From the NCBI RefSeq assembly GCF_900105515.1, contig NZ_FNSY01000001.1:6250001-6314000 (forward strand): 64,000 bases of DNA, read 5' to 3'. Below are positions 33,826-42,526 of this stretch, in pieces. This DNA comes from Streptomyces sp. 2131.1 (GTDB lineage: Bacteria > Actinomycetota > Actinomycetes > Streptomycetales > Streptomycetaceae). The position numbers were made by a program, and so were the translations under genes. The notes beneath the pieces are model-generated. The model saw only the letters and a list, made by a program, of their open reading frames with translations, searched no databases and was not told where the DNA came from. How positions within the stretch are numbered: position 1 is the stretch's first letter; every line of letters begins with the position of its first letter.

Positions 33826-36800
33826 TGGCGGCGGTGCATCCGCCGGGAGGTACCCGAGCGCGCTCGCCCGAAAGGGATCTCGCGTCCTGCTCGTAGGGAC
33901 AAGCTCGCACCCGCCCGGATCGCCGTTGCCTTCGGTTCCCGCGGTGGGCCGGTCGGTGGAGGAGCTCGCGACGGTTCTGCGACAGCAGGAAGGCGTGCCG
34001 GACGAGAACCTGCGCGTTCTGGTGGATCCGGCCAGCCCGCTGGAGTTCGGAGCGGCGGTCGACGAGGTGGCGGCGGAGGCGTCGGACTCCTTGCTGGTGC
34101 ATTTCGTCGGCCATGGTCTGGTGGGGGCGGACAATGGGCTGTACCTGGCGACGTGCGCCTCCGACGACCTTGTGGACGGCCTCTCGTACAAGGCACTGGC
34201 GTACTCGGCGCTGCGGCAAGCGGTCCAGCGCAGCAGAGCTCGCGCCGTCGCCGTCATCCTGGACTGCTGCTTCGCCGGCCGTGCCGAAGGGTTGCTGGGA
34301 CCGCCCGCACTGGCCGCGGCTTTCGAGCAGACCCTCGTACGTGGTGGCTTCCTGCTGGCCTCCGCCGCGCGGGAGGAACACGGGCTGGCCCGCCCTGGTG
34401 AGGAGTACACCGCCTTTACGGGCTCCCTGATCCAGCTGTTGTGCCACGGTGATCCGGCCGGGCCCGAACACCTGACACTCGATCACGTCTACCGCTACCT
34501 CAACCGGGTGCTCCCCGCGGAAGGCGCCCCGAGGCCGCGACGGCACAGCAGTGACCGGGCTGGGGAACTGGTCCTGGCCCGTAACCGCGCCTATACGCCC
34601 CGCCGCCCGCCGCCTGCCACGGAGGCACCCGATGCGGACGCCGGACCGGACGATGCGGTGTGTCCCTACCTGGGTCTGCGGCCCTTCGGGGCCGAGGACG
34701 CCCGGTACTTCTTCGGCCGGGGCGAGACGGTCGCGGACCTGACCCGCCTGGTGCGAGGCGGCGGACTGATCACCGTGGTGGGAGCGTCCGGCAGCGGGAA
34801 GACCTCCCTGCTGCGCGCCGGCGTGATCCCAGCCCTGGAGGCGCTCGCCGGAGAGTGGAACGTAGCCACCATGACGCCAGGCTCGGCCGCCCCCACCGAA
34901 GCGCTTTCACGGTGCTCGGCCGCGCTCGCCCGGTGCGAACGATCCATGCTGTTGGTCGACCAGTTCGAGGAAATCTTCACCGCGGACGTACCGGAGGACG
35001 AGAAAGAACGGTTCGTCGCCGAGCTCGTGGCTCTGGCAGGAGGGCCGACCACCGTCGTGCTCGCCGTCCGAGCTGACTTCTACGAGGCCTGTACGCGTTA
35101 CCCGGGTCTGCTGGCTGCACTGCAGGGCCGCCAAGTGGTAGTGGGCCCCCTCCGTCCGGAACAGTTGCGGAAAGTGATCGAACGGCCGGCGAAGGCGGCA
35201 GGGCTGCTGCTGGAGGAGGGGCTGGCCGACACGCTGCTCCACGACGCCCGGGTACACCACGCCGGGGAGCACACCGCTGTGCTGCCACTGCTCTCCCACG
35301 CGCTGCTCGTCACCTGGCAGCAGAAGTCGGGTGCCCTGCTCACCCTGTCCGGTTACCGGGCCACCGGCGGAATCGACGAGGCGATCGCCCGTACCGCGGA
35401 GGACACGTACAAAGCGCTGAGCCCCGGGGACCGGCCGCATGTGCGCGGCCTGCTGCTGCGGTTGGTGCGTCTGGGCGAGGGCGTGGAGGACACCCGCCGC
35501 AGGCTGCCCCTGGACGACCTGGCCACCGTCGGTCACCGAGAGGCGGCCGGGCGGGTACTGCGGTCGCTGGCCGCCGCCCGGTTGGTCGCCGTGGACGCGG
35601 ACAGTTTCGAGATCACCCATGAGGCCCTGTTGCACGCCTGGCCGCGGCTGCGCGCGTGGATCGAGGAAGACCGGGCAGTCCTGCTCACGCTCCAGCAGCT
35701 CTCGGACGCCGCCCGGGTCTGGGACCAGGGCGGACGGCAGGAGGCGGATCTGTACGGCGGGCCTCGCCTGGACGCGGCTGCCGAGGCAGCGCGAGGGCAG
35801 CAGCCGAACGACGGGACGGACGGTGTCCTCGGCCCCGTCACACGGGACTTCCTGGACTGCAGTCAGGTACTCGAGGACAAACGGCAGCACGTGGCGAGAC
35901 GCGCTCGCCGTAACCGCCGCACGGTCATCGCCGTCCTCTGCGTCCTGGGGTTGCTGGCGTCCGTGGTCAGCTTCATCTCTGTGCGTGAACACCAGCGGTC
36001 CGAACAACACGCTGCCGAGATCCGCTCTGCCGAACTGGCAGCGGAGGCGAGTGCGGTCAGATCCACCGACCCGGGCCTGGCCGCGCAACTCGCCGTCGCG
36101 GCCTACCGCTCGGCGCCCACCGTGGACGCCACCACCCAGCTCTACACCTCGCTCGGCGAGCCGTTGGACAGAATCGTCGGCGACACCGGTCATCAGATAC
36201 TGCGCATCGCGACTCAGCCGGACGGAGAACTGGTAGCGGCCTCCAACACAGACGGTTCCGTGCGTGTCTGGGACATGGCCGACCCCTCCGCGCCGGTCCT
36301 GGACGCGACGCTCCGCACGGCGGGGGCAGCCGCAGTGGCTCTTTCGCTGCGCGGCAGCCTCATGGCAGCCGCATGTCCCAAGCAGCGCGGTCTGTGCATG
36401 TGGGACCTGGCCGACTCCCGCAAGCCCAGGGTCATCGGGCATCTGCCCCACCCCGCCGACACCTCACGAGGCCGTCTCAAGGTCATGTCGTTGGCCATGA
36501 ACGCCGACGGGACGTTGCTGGCTGCGGCGGCATCCCGGGGCAAGGCGTTGGTGTGGTCCATCGCCGACCCCGCGCATCCTCACCTTGTCGCTGAACTGCC
36601 GACGCCGACGAGCAGGAAGTCCGGCGGGCTGGCCGCTGTGGCCTTCTCTCCGACGCAGGATCTGCTCGCTACCACGGTTCTGGACGGCAAGACCCAGCTG
36701 TGGGATCTCGCCCGCCCCTCCAGCGCCACCTCCACAGTCACGGTCCCCGAGGGGTACGCCACTGTCGCCTTCAACCGGGAAGGCACGATGCTCTCCGCAG

Positions 36801-38347
36801 CAGGAGACGGTGAGTTCGGCCTATGGAGCGTTGGCAGCGCGTCCCGTCTCCGGAAGGTCAAGGTCGCCGACTACGCCTTCCCCATGGACCTGACGAACCT
36901 CATGGCCGTGGCCTTCAGCCCGGACGGGAACCGACTGGCGGTCAGCGGTGTGGGGAGTAGCGAGAAGGACGGGCAGTTGTGCCAGATCAGCCTCGCTGCT
37001 GTGACGCTGAAGGACGTGGTGGAACCCACCTGTACCCCGACCGGATTCGGCACCCTGGCCTTGGCGTACCTTCGCGGCGGTGCTCTCGTCAGTGGCGGCC
37101 CGGACGGTGTTGTGCGGTCGTGGCGCAATCCTCAACCCCAGGTCCAGGACGTCGACGTGTCCTATCTGCCCTCCGGATGGGGCTTCAGCCGCGATGGGCG
37201 CCTCATGGCAGGTCGTGCGGACACGGCTTCCGCCTCGGCCGTCGGAGTCTGGGACATCTCCGCCCGGCCGCACCGTGCCGCCACAATCGAACTGCCCGAC
37301 ATGGTGCAGCAAGCAGAACTCATCGGCCGGGACCGCAACACGCTACTGAGCGTCTCGCACGACGGCAAGGTCCAATTGTGGGACCTGCGCGATCCGCGCC
37401 ACCCCGCGCGGGGGGTGTCTTTGGGCAAGGCCGAGTTCCCCGGCCGAGGCGGCCTGATCATCAGCACGGGCGTCTTCGCGGACCGTGCGGGCAGGCTCGT
37501 GACGGTCCCTGGCAGCGACGGCCGCGCACATCTGTGGCGCATCACCGACGCGCGTCACGCGATCAGAGCCGGCTCCTACAGCCTCGGCTCACCCGACGAT
37601 TGGAGCGGCATCATGGGCGACGGCCGTACGGCCTTCGTCGCCACGGCCGACGGCATCCAGTGGTGGGATGTCAAAGACCCCTGGAACCCGGTCCGCGGCG
37701 ACACCACGAAACTCGCTCACGCGAACAGCGAAGGCATGGACGTCCAGGGCAATGTGATGGCCGTTCTCACTCCCCGACCGTCGGATCTGACGGGAGGCAA
37801 CACCGTCCGCCTGCTCGCGGTGTCCGCCGGCACCGTGCGCGCCTCGACCACCATCGAGGGAGTCATCGGCTCGAAGGCGGAGCTGAGCGATGACGGCCGA
37901 CTGCTGGCCACCACCGGCAGCGGTGACGGCACCGTGCGGTTGTGGGACATCAGCGACCCCCGGCGCCCGCGCACCGGAGCTACCTTGCGCACTCTTGAGG
38001 ACACCCAGGGTATTGCGTTCGACAAGCGCAACGACCTCATGGCCGACTGGAACAGGGACGAGGGCATTCAGTTGTGGGACATCCACGATCCCGCTGGGCC
38101 GGCCCTCAAAGCGACGATCCCGGCCTCGGAGGACGACACGGTTTCCCAAGTCGAGTTCCTCCCTTCCGGCGGCACTCTCGCCGCCGCTCGACGGAAAGGT
38201 GTCACCTTCCACAGCACTGACCATGCTGGGCTCGCAGAACTCATCTGCTCCTACACGGGACCGTCCATGCCCAAGGCGCAGTGGCGCAGGTACGCCCCCG
38301 GCATCCCCTATCGCGACCCGTGCCCCAAGTCGGAGCGACGGGGATGA
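33818..38347 (+). CDS. Caspase-like protease / nSTAND1 NTPase / membrane helix / WD40 effector
   Basis: A 1509-residue multi-domain effector. Residues about 20-250 are a caspase-like fold with the His of HFVGHGL near 99 and the Cys of ILDCCFAG near 150. Then YLGLRPFGAEDARYFFGR, the standard entry to an nSTAND1 P-loop NTPase, has Walker A GASGSGKTS near 325 and Walker B LLVDQFEEIF. A single membrane helix at about 701-722 (TVIAVLCVLGLLASVVSFI) follows, then about 760 residues of WD40-like repeats (VRVWDMADPSAP, VQLWDLRDPRHP, VRLWDISDPRRP). The layout implies a sensor propeller, a switch NTPase and a protease output, i.e. an inflammasome-like suicide or immune device. GTG 33818 follows GAGGG. 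Coupled to EACC1. Confidence 0.85.
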   Translation: MNDGGGASAGRYPSALARKGSRVLLVGTSSHPPGSPLPSVPAVGRSVEELATVLRQQEGVPDENLRVLVDPASPLEFGAAVDEVAAEASDSLLVHFVGHGLVGADNGLYLATCASDDLVDGLSYKALAYSALRQAVQRSRARAVAVILDCCFAGRAEGLLGPPALAAAFEQTLVRGGFLLASAAREEHGLARPGEEYTAFTGSLIQLLCHGDPAGPEHLTLDHVYRYLNRVLPAEGAPRPRRHSSDRAGELVLARNRAYTPRRPPPATEAPDADAGPDDAVCPYLGLRPFGAEDARYFFGRGETVADLTRLVRGGGLITVVGASGSGKTSLLRAGVIPALEALAGEWNVATMTPGSAAPTEALSRCSAALARCERSMLLVDQFEEIFTADVPEDEKERFVAELVALAGGPTTVVLAVRADFYEACTRYPGLLAALQGRQVVVGPLRPEQLRKVIERPAKAAGLLLEEGLADTLLHDARVHHAGEHTAVLPLLSHALLVTWQQKSGALLTLSGYRATGGIDEAIARTAEDTYKALSPGDRPHVRGLLLRLVRLGEGVEDTRRRLPLDDLATVGHREAAGRVLRSLAAARLVAVDADSFEITHEALLHAWPRLRAWIEEDRAVLLTLQQLSDAARVWDQGGRQEADLYGGPRLDAAAEAARGQQPNDGTDGVLGPVTRDFLDCSQVLEDKRQHVARRARRNRRTVIAVLCVLGLLASVVSFISVREHQRSEQHAAEIRSAELAAEASAVRSTDPGLAAQLAVAAYRSAPTVDATTQLYTSLGEPLDRIVGDTGHQILRIATQPDGELVAASNTDGSVRVWDMADPSAPVLDATLRTAGAAAVALSLRGSLMAAACPKQRGLCMWDLADSRKPRVIGHLPHPADTSRGRLKVMSLAMNADGTLLAAAASRGKALVWSIADPAHPHLVAELPTPTSRKSGGLAAVAFSPTQDLLATTVLDGKTQLWDLARPSSATSTVTVPEGYATVAFNREGTMLSAAGDGEFGLWSVGSASRLRKVKVADYAFPMDLTNLMAVAFSPDGNRLAVSGVGSSEKDGQLCQISLAAVTLKDVVEPTCTPTGFGTLALAYLRGGALVSGGPDGVVRSWRNPQPQVQDVDVSYLPSGWGFSRDGRLMAGRADTASASAVGVWDISARPHRAATIELPDMVQQAELIGRDRNTLLSVSHDGKVQLWDLRDPRHPARGVSLGKAEFPGRGGLIISTGVFADRAGRLVTVPGSDGRAHLWRITDARHAIRAGSYSLGSPDDWSGIMGDGRTAFVATADGIQWWDVKDPWNPVRGDTTKLAHANSEGMDVQGNVMAVLTPRPSDLTGGNTVRLLAVSAGTVRASTTIEGVIGSKAELSDDGRLLATTGSGDGTVRLWDISDPRRPRTGATLRTLEDTQGIAFDKRNDLMADWNRDEGIQLWDIHDPAGPALKATIPASEDDTVSQVEFLPSGGTLAAARRKGVTFHSTDHAGLAELICSYTGPSMPKAQWRRYAPGIPYRDPCPKSERRG

Positions 38348-38587
38348 CGTCGTGGCCGAAGGGAACGGCCGGCCGGTCGTGACTCTTCGCGCCGTTCGGC
38401 CGTCGGCCGCGTGACCAGGACTGCCCCAGGGCGCCGAGGTCGTGCACGCGCCGTGGTGAAAGTCCGGACAGGCAGGCCCATCTGCCGGGAAGCTCTCTGA
38501 CCTGCGGCAGCCGGGGACGCGGGGCCACGGCCGCTGAGTGGCGGGTGCGGCAGAGCCCCTCGGCCGACGGCGGGTTTGGATAGGCTG

Positions 38588-38599
38588 TCCATATCTGGA
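38588..38599. promoter_or_regulatory. Small inverted repeat upstream of the threonine-synthase-like gene
   Basis: TCCATATCTGGA, with TGTCCAT repeated again at 38605-38611, lies about 40 bp before the start codon. The intergenic region 38348-38638 otherwise holds nothing recognisable. It could bind the YheO-like regulator encoded by the second gene of this operon. Confidence 0.35.
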
Positions 38600-38638
38600 T
38601 GATGTGTCCATTCCGAGCGAGGGGGAGCCGTACCGCCC

Positions 38639-39823
38639 ATGAGCGACGAACAGCATTCCGCGGCAGCCGTGGCCCACCTGTACGACCGGTCCGGGCGGCG
38701 CTATGCCCTGGACGATCCCCGCTGGCGGGGCGACGACGGTGGTCCGCTCGCCGTCAGTACGCTGCCCGGGCTGCGGCCCGGGCGGATCGACACCGCCGAA
38801 CGGTCGCTGTGGCGCTATCACGCGGCCCTTCCCGTCCCCGTCGCCCACCGGGTGAGCCTGGGGGAAGGGTGTACGCCGATGATCCCGGTCGACTGGTCGG
38901 GTCGGCGCGTTCACTTCAAGCTGGAGTGGTTCAACCCGACCTCCAGTTTCAAGGACCGCGGAGTGTCGGTGATGATCTCCCACCTCGCGGCGCAGGGCGC
39001 GGATCGCGTGCTTGAGGACAGTTCGGGGAACGGCGGTTCCGCGGTGGCCGCCTACGCCGCCGCTGCCGGAATCCGTGCCAAGATCATCGTGCCCGCGGCC
39101 ACCTCGGCGGCCAAGATCCTCCAGGCCCGCGCCTACGGAGCCGAGATCGAACTCGTGGAGGGCACCCGCGACGAGGTCGCGGACGAGGCGGTCCGGCAGT
39201 CGCGGCGGATTCCGTACGCCAGCCACAACTGGCACCCCATGTTCATCCAGGGCACCAAGACCGTCGCGTACGAGATGTGGGAGTCCCTCGGCTTCACCGC
39301 GCCCGACAACGTGGTCCTCGTGGCCGGGGCCGGCAGCAACGTCATCGGGTGCGACCTGGCGTTCGGCGAACTGCTCGACGCCGGGCAGATCGACAGGCGC
39401 CCCCGTCTGTTCGTCGGGCAGCCCGAGCACTGGGCGACCATCGCCGACACGCTCAACGGCGTCGCCCCGGGCGCCCGCGGCGAGCGGGTCCCGACGATCG
39501 CCGAGGGTGCCTCCATCGCCCATCCGGTCCGGCTGCCCGAGGCGGTGGAGGCCGTCCGCCGGTCCGGCGGGGGCGCGTACGCCGTGCCCGAGGCGGAGAT
39601 CCATGCCGCGGTCCGCGCCCTGAGCGCGCGCGGGCTGTACGCCGAGCCGACGAGCAGCGTCGCCGCGGCGGCCCTGGACCACTTCATCGCGACCGGGGAG
39701 ATCGCGCCGGACGAGACGACCGTGGTCGTGCTCACCGGGGCGGGCCTGAAGTCCGCCGAGACGATGGCCGCGGTGTTCGCCGGGCACGGCGACGACGGCC
39801 GGGAAGCGGGCGGCGTACGGTGA
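38639..39823 (+). CDS. Threonine-synthase-like PLP-dependent enzyme
   Basis: A 394-residue fold-type II PLP enzyme. The PLP lysine is in NPTSSFKDRG (about residue 104), the phosphate-binding glycines are in SSGNGGSA, and TGAG near the C-terminus contacts the cofactor. Overall it follows the ThrC family, which turns O-phosphohomoserine into threonine, but related proteins are ammonia-lyases or racemase-like enzymes. It is coupled by a GTGA overlap to a YheO/DauR-like regulator, a type of regulator that controls amino-acid catabolism (D-arginine in Pseudomonas), so a catabolic lyase acting on an amino acid is as likely as true threonine synthesis. GAGGGGGAG lies upstream of ATG 38639. Confidence 0.82.
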   Translation: MSDEQHSAAAVAHLYDRSGRRYALDDPRWRGDDGGPLAVSTLPGLRPGRIDTAERSLWRYHAALPVPVAHRVSLGEGCTPMIPVDWSGRRVHFKLEWFNPTSSFKDRGVSVMISHLAAQGADRVLEDSSGNGGSAVAAYAAAAGIRAKIIVPAATSAAKILQARAYGAEIELVEGTRDEVADEAVRQSRRIPYASHNWHPMFIQGTKTVAYEMWESLGFTAPDNVVLVAGAGSNVIGCDLAFGELLDAGQIDRRPRLFVGQPEHWATIADTLNGVAPGARGERVPTIAEGASIAHPVRLPEAVEAVRRSGGGAYAVPEAEIHAAVRALSARGLYAEPTSSVAAAALDHFIATGEIAPDETTVVVLTGAGLKSAETMAAVFAGHGDDGREAGGVR

Positions 39824-40482
39824 CCGGCCGCACCGACCGGCCCGCGGGCGGGGACGACGAGCACCTCGTACGGGAGGCCGAGCGCATCGCTGTCGCCATC
39901 GGACGCATGTTCCCCGGCCTCTGCGAGGTCGTCCTGCACGATCTGCGCCGGCCCGATCACGCGATCCGGGCCATCGAGAACAACCTGTCCGGGCGGCAGG
40001 TGGGTGACCCCGCCACCGAGCTGGGGCTGCGGCGCATCGCGGACCCCGACTATCCCGGCGTGATCCAGAACTACAGCAACCGGTTCCCCGACGGGCGCCC
40101 CGCCAAGAGCACGTCGATCGGCATCAAGAACGCCGAGGGGCGCTATGTCGCGGCCCTGTGCCTCAATCTGGACGTCAGCACGCTCTCGCCGCTGGCACTG
40201 ACCCTGGCCAACCTCGTCGCCACGGATGTCGAGCACGGGGGCGAGGTGCTGGAGACCCTGCGCGACCGCGGCGGCCGTGAACTCCGGTCCGTCATCGACT
40301 CGTTCGCGGCCGAGCGCTCCAGCACTCCGCGCGGCCTCAACCGCGACCAGAAGAGCGAACTGGTCCGGCAGCTGCATCGCGAGGGCTTCTTCGGGACCCG
40401 CGGTTCCGCCCAGCTCATCGCCGACCAGCTGGGTGTGTCCCGGGCGACCGTGTACAACTACACGAAGCAGCAACCCCGATGA
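39820..40482 (+). CDS. YheO/DauR-type PAS-HTH transcriptional regulator
   Basis: A 220-residue regulator with a YheO-like PAS domain in the first 125 residues (FPGLCEVVLHDLRRPDHAIRAI, SIGIKNAEGRYVAALCLNLDV) and a C-terminal helix-turn-helix (GSAQLIADQLGVSRATVYNY). DauR-type proteins sense an amino-acid-like ligand and control the neighbouring catabolic gene. GTG 39820 overlaps the stop of the PLP enzyme gene by 4 nt. Its likely target is its own operon, whose upstream region has a small palindrome. Confidence 0.85.
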   Translation: MTGRTDRPAGGDDEHLVREAERIAVAIGRMFPGLCEVVLHDLRRPDHAIRAIENNLSGRQVGDPATELGLRRIADPDYPGVIQNYSNRFPDGRPAKSTSIGIKNAEGRYVAALCLNLDVSTLSPLALTLANLVATDVEHGGEVLETLRDRGGRELRSVIDSFAAERSSTPRGLNRDQKSELVRQLHREGFFGTRGSAQLIADQLGVSRATVYNYTKQQPR

Positions 40483-40535
40483 GGGTCGTCGGTCGGTGCC
40501 TTCGGCGATCCGCCGTTCGGGGCGGAGTGACGAGC

Positions 40536-40919
40536 ATGGGAACGGAGCCCTCGGCGCCTCCGCGTGGTTGGTCCGGAGCGATCGGCCTCGGGGTCGTCTT
40601 CGGCGGGCTGATCGCGCTCGCGTCCACCGTCGCGATCGGGAACGCGTGGGCCGCTTGTGGCGTCGGCAACGGCCCCGGCGACGGAATGACCCTGCTGCTT
40701 CTCGGGCCCCTCATCCGGGTCGCCGCCGCGGTTCCCTGGGCGCTCCTGCGGGGCATGCCAGGGAGACGTCATCGCGGGGCGGCCCTCGTCGTGGGGCTCG
40801 TCTTCACCCTCTGGCTCACCTGGTTCCTCGTCACCTGGCTCGGAATGCCGGACTCCTACCCCGCCCCGTCGTGCCCCGGCAACGTCCCGCCCTGGTGGCC
40901 GGACTTCATCCCCGCGTGA
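40536..40919 (+). CDS. Small integral membrane protein, unknown function
   Basis: A 127-residue protein with three to four hydrophobic segments (AIGLGVVFGGLIALASTVAI, TLLLLGPLIRVAAAVPWALL, AALVVGLVFTLWLTWFLV) joined by short basic loops, and a Pro/Trp-rich C-terminus. I recognise no family. The start is ATG 40536, chosen because GGCGGAG lies 8 nt upstream; GTG 40527 is in frame. It follows the regulator gene by 53 bp and is convergent with the FKBP gene. Confidence 0.65.
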   Translation: MGTEPSAPPRGWSGAIGLGVVFGGLIALASTVAIGNAWAACGVGNGPGDGMTLLLLGPLIRVAAAVPWALLRGMPGRRHRGAALVVGLVFTLWLTWFLVTWLGMPDSYPAPSCPGNVPPWWPDFIPA

Positions 40920-40933
40920 CCGGGCCCCGCGCC

Positions 40934-41320
40934 TCAGGGGCCGACGACCGTGAGCAGGTCCACGACGAAGACCAGTGTCGAGCCCGGCGGGATCAGGTGC
41001 GAGGGTGACTGCTTGCCGTACCCGAGGCGCGGGGGAACGATGATCTCGCGGCGGCCGCCGGGCTTCATTCCCCGTACGCCACGGTCCAGGCCCTTGATGG
41101 CCTTGCCGCCGCCGACGGCGAACTTGAACGGGCGGTTCTGCTCCCAGGACGAGTCGAACTCCCGCCCCGATGCGAACGCGGCCCCTACGTAGTGAACCTG
41201 GACGACCCTGCCGGGCCGCGCCTCCGGACCGTCCCCCTCCACGAGGTCGCGAGTCGTGAGTTCGGTGGGCGCGTCCCCCTCGGGGATCGTGATCTCGGGC
41301 TTCGCCGGTTGTTCGTTCAT
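40934..41320 (-). CDS. FKBP-type peptidyl-prolyl cis-trans isomerase
   Basis: A 128-residue cytoplasmic FKBP. After a short acidic leader comes the fold VVQVHYVGAAFASGREFDSS, then FAVGGGKAIKGLDRGVRGMKPGG and PPRLGYG, ending IPPGSTLVFVVDLL. The residues that form the prolyl/FK506 pocket (Y, F, D, V-I, W/L, Y, F positions) are largely conserved. The role is general protein folding. The start is ATG 41320 (MNEQPAKPEI), preceded by GGGGACC; ATG 41332 is an in-frame alternative. It is divergent from the PIG-L gene. Confidence 0.88.
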   Translation of the reverse strand: MNEQPAKPEITIPEGDAPTELTTRDLVEGDGPEARPGRVVQVHYVGAAFASGREFDSSWEQNRPFKFAVGGGKAIKGLDRGVRGMKPGGRREIIVPPRLGYGKQSPSHLIPPGSTLVFVVDLLTVVGP

Positions 41321-41635
41321 CGTGGTCCCCATCGCTCGCCACCGTCCCTCTTTGCCGGAGGGTGGACGCATGGACATTCATGCGGCAGGTGATCACGCTA
41401 TCGGCCGACGAGGACCTCGGCGTCGTTCGACTGTCAGTGGCGGGAGGCAGGATGGGGGAGGGGATCGCGGCACGTCGGCTTCGCCGTGTCGGGAACAGCG
41501 GGTCCGGCCGGGGAGGTTGCATCGAGCGAGGACCGGAACCGTACGGGGGCGGGAGCACCGCCCGGGTCCGGGCCCGGGAGCGCGGCGCGTCGCCGCGATC
41601 CGTATCCAGACGTAATCAAGCAGAAGGACCGTGAC
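41321..41635. other. Intergenic region between divergent FKBP and PIG-L genes
   Basis: 315 bp carrying the promoters of both genes. Reading frames here are low complexity and I see no gene or convincing regulatory palindrome. Confidence 0.4.
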
Positions 41636-42469
41636 ATGACCGACCGGCCGTTGACGTTCATGGCAGTGCACGCCCACCCCGACGACGAGGCCACCAGTAC
41701 CGGAGGCGTCCTCGCGCGCTATGCGGCGGAAGGCATCCGCACAGTGCTGGTGACCTGTACCGACGGCGGTTGCGGTGACGGGCCCGGAGGCAGCAAGCCG
41801 GGCGACCCCGGGCACGATCCGGCGGCCGTCGCCGCGATGCGGCGACGGGAGCTGGAGGCCAGTTGCGAGGTGCTGAAGATCAGCGACCTGGAGACGCTGG
41901 ACTACGCCGACTCCGGGATGATGGGCTGGCCGAGCAACGACGCACCGCATTCCTTCTGGCGGACCCCCGTGGAGGAGGGCGCCGCACGGCTCGCGGCGCT
42001 GATGGAGCACTACCGGCCCGATGTGGTCGTCACCTATGACGAGAACGGCTTCTACGGCCACCCCGACCACATCCAGGCCAACCGCATCACGATGGCGGCA
42101 CTGGAGATGACCGAGCTGACGCCGAAGGTCTACTGGACGACGGCGCCTCGCTCGATGATGCAGCGCTTCGGGGAGACGATGCGGGAGTTCGGCGAGGACA
42201 TGCCGGAGCCCGACCCCGAGGAGGCCGCCGCGCTGGCCGAGATCGGCCTTCCCGACGAGGAGATCACCACCTGGGTGGACATCACCCCGTTCAGCGGCCA
42301 GAAGTTCGACTCGCTGGCCGCGCACGCCAGTCAGGGCGAGAACATCTTCTTCCTCAAGATGGGCAAGGAGCGGTTCGCCGAGCTGATGGGCATGGAGACC
42401 TTCGTACGCGTCAAGGACACGACCGACGCCGCCCTGCCCGAGAACGACCTCTTCGCCGGACTGCGCTGA
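41636..42469 (+). CDS. mca: PIG-L/LmbE family deacetylase, mycothiol S-conjugate amidase-like
   Basis: A 277-residue zinc hydrolase. The metal-binding signature AHPDDEATSTGG is at residue 13 and the distal GHPDHIQANR at about 146. In actinobacteria this family contains MshB (mycothiol synthesis) and Mca, which cleaves mycothiol conjugates of toxins so that the mercapturic acid can be exported. The length and the FWRTPVEEGAARLAALM and TWVDITPFSGQKFDSLAAHASQ segments fit Mca better than MshB, but this assignment rests on overall resemblance. ATG 41636 follows AAGGACC. Confidence 0.78.
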   Translation: MTDRPLTFMAVHAHPDDEATSTGGVLARYAAEGIRTVLVTCTDGGCGDGPGGSKPGDPGHDPAAVAAMRRRELEASCEVLKISDLETLDYADSGMMGWPSNDAPHSFWRTPVEEGAARLAALMEHYRPDVVVTYDENGFYGHPDHIQANRITMAALEMTELTPKVYWTTAPRSMMQRFGETMREFGEDMPEPDPEEAAALAEIGLPDEEITTWVDITPFSGQKFDSLAAHASQGENIFFLKMGKERFAELMGMETFVRVKDTTDAALPENDLFAGLR

Positions 42470-42486
42470 CCCTGCCGGCGGGCAGT

Positions 42487-42516
42487 CGCCTCCGGGCCGG
42501 ATCCGGCCCGGAGGCG
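42487..42516. terminator. Bidirectional palindromic terminator
   Basis: A 30-bp perfect palindrome with no unpaired loop lies between the stops of the PIG-L gene and the convergent DUF4246 gene and can fold as a strong GC hairpin for both transcripts. Confidence 0.8.
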
Positions 42517-42526
42517 TGCGCGCGGC

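Noticed and set aside
32532..34410. Two long minus-strand frames over copy C and EACC1
   Set aside because: Low-complexity Arg/Pro/Ser sequence antisense to EACC1 and the caspase start.
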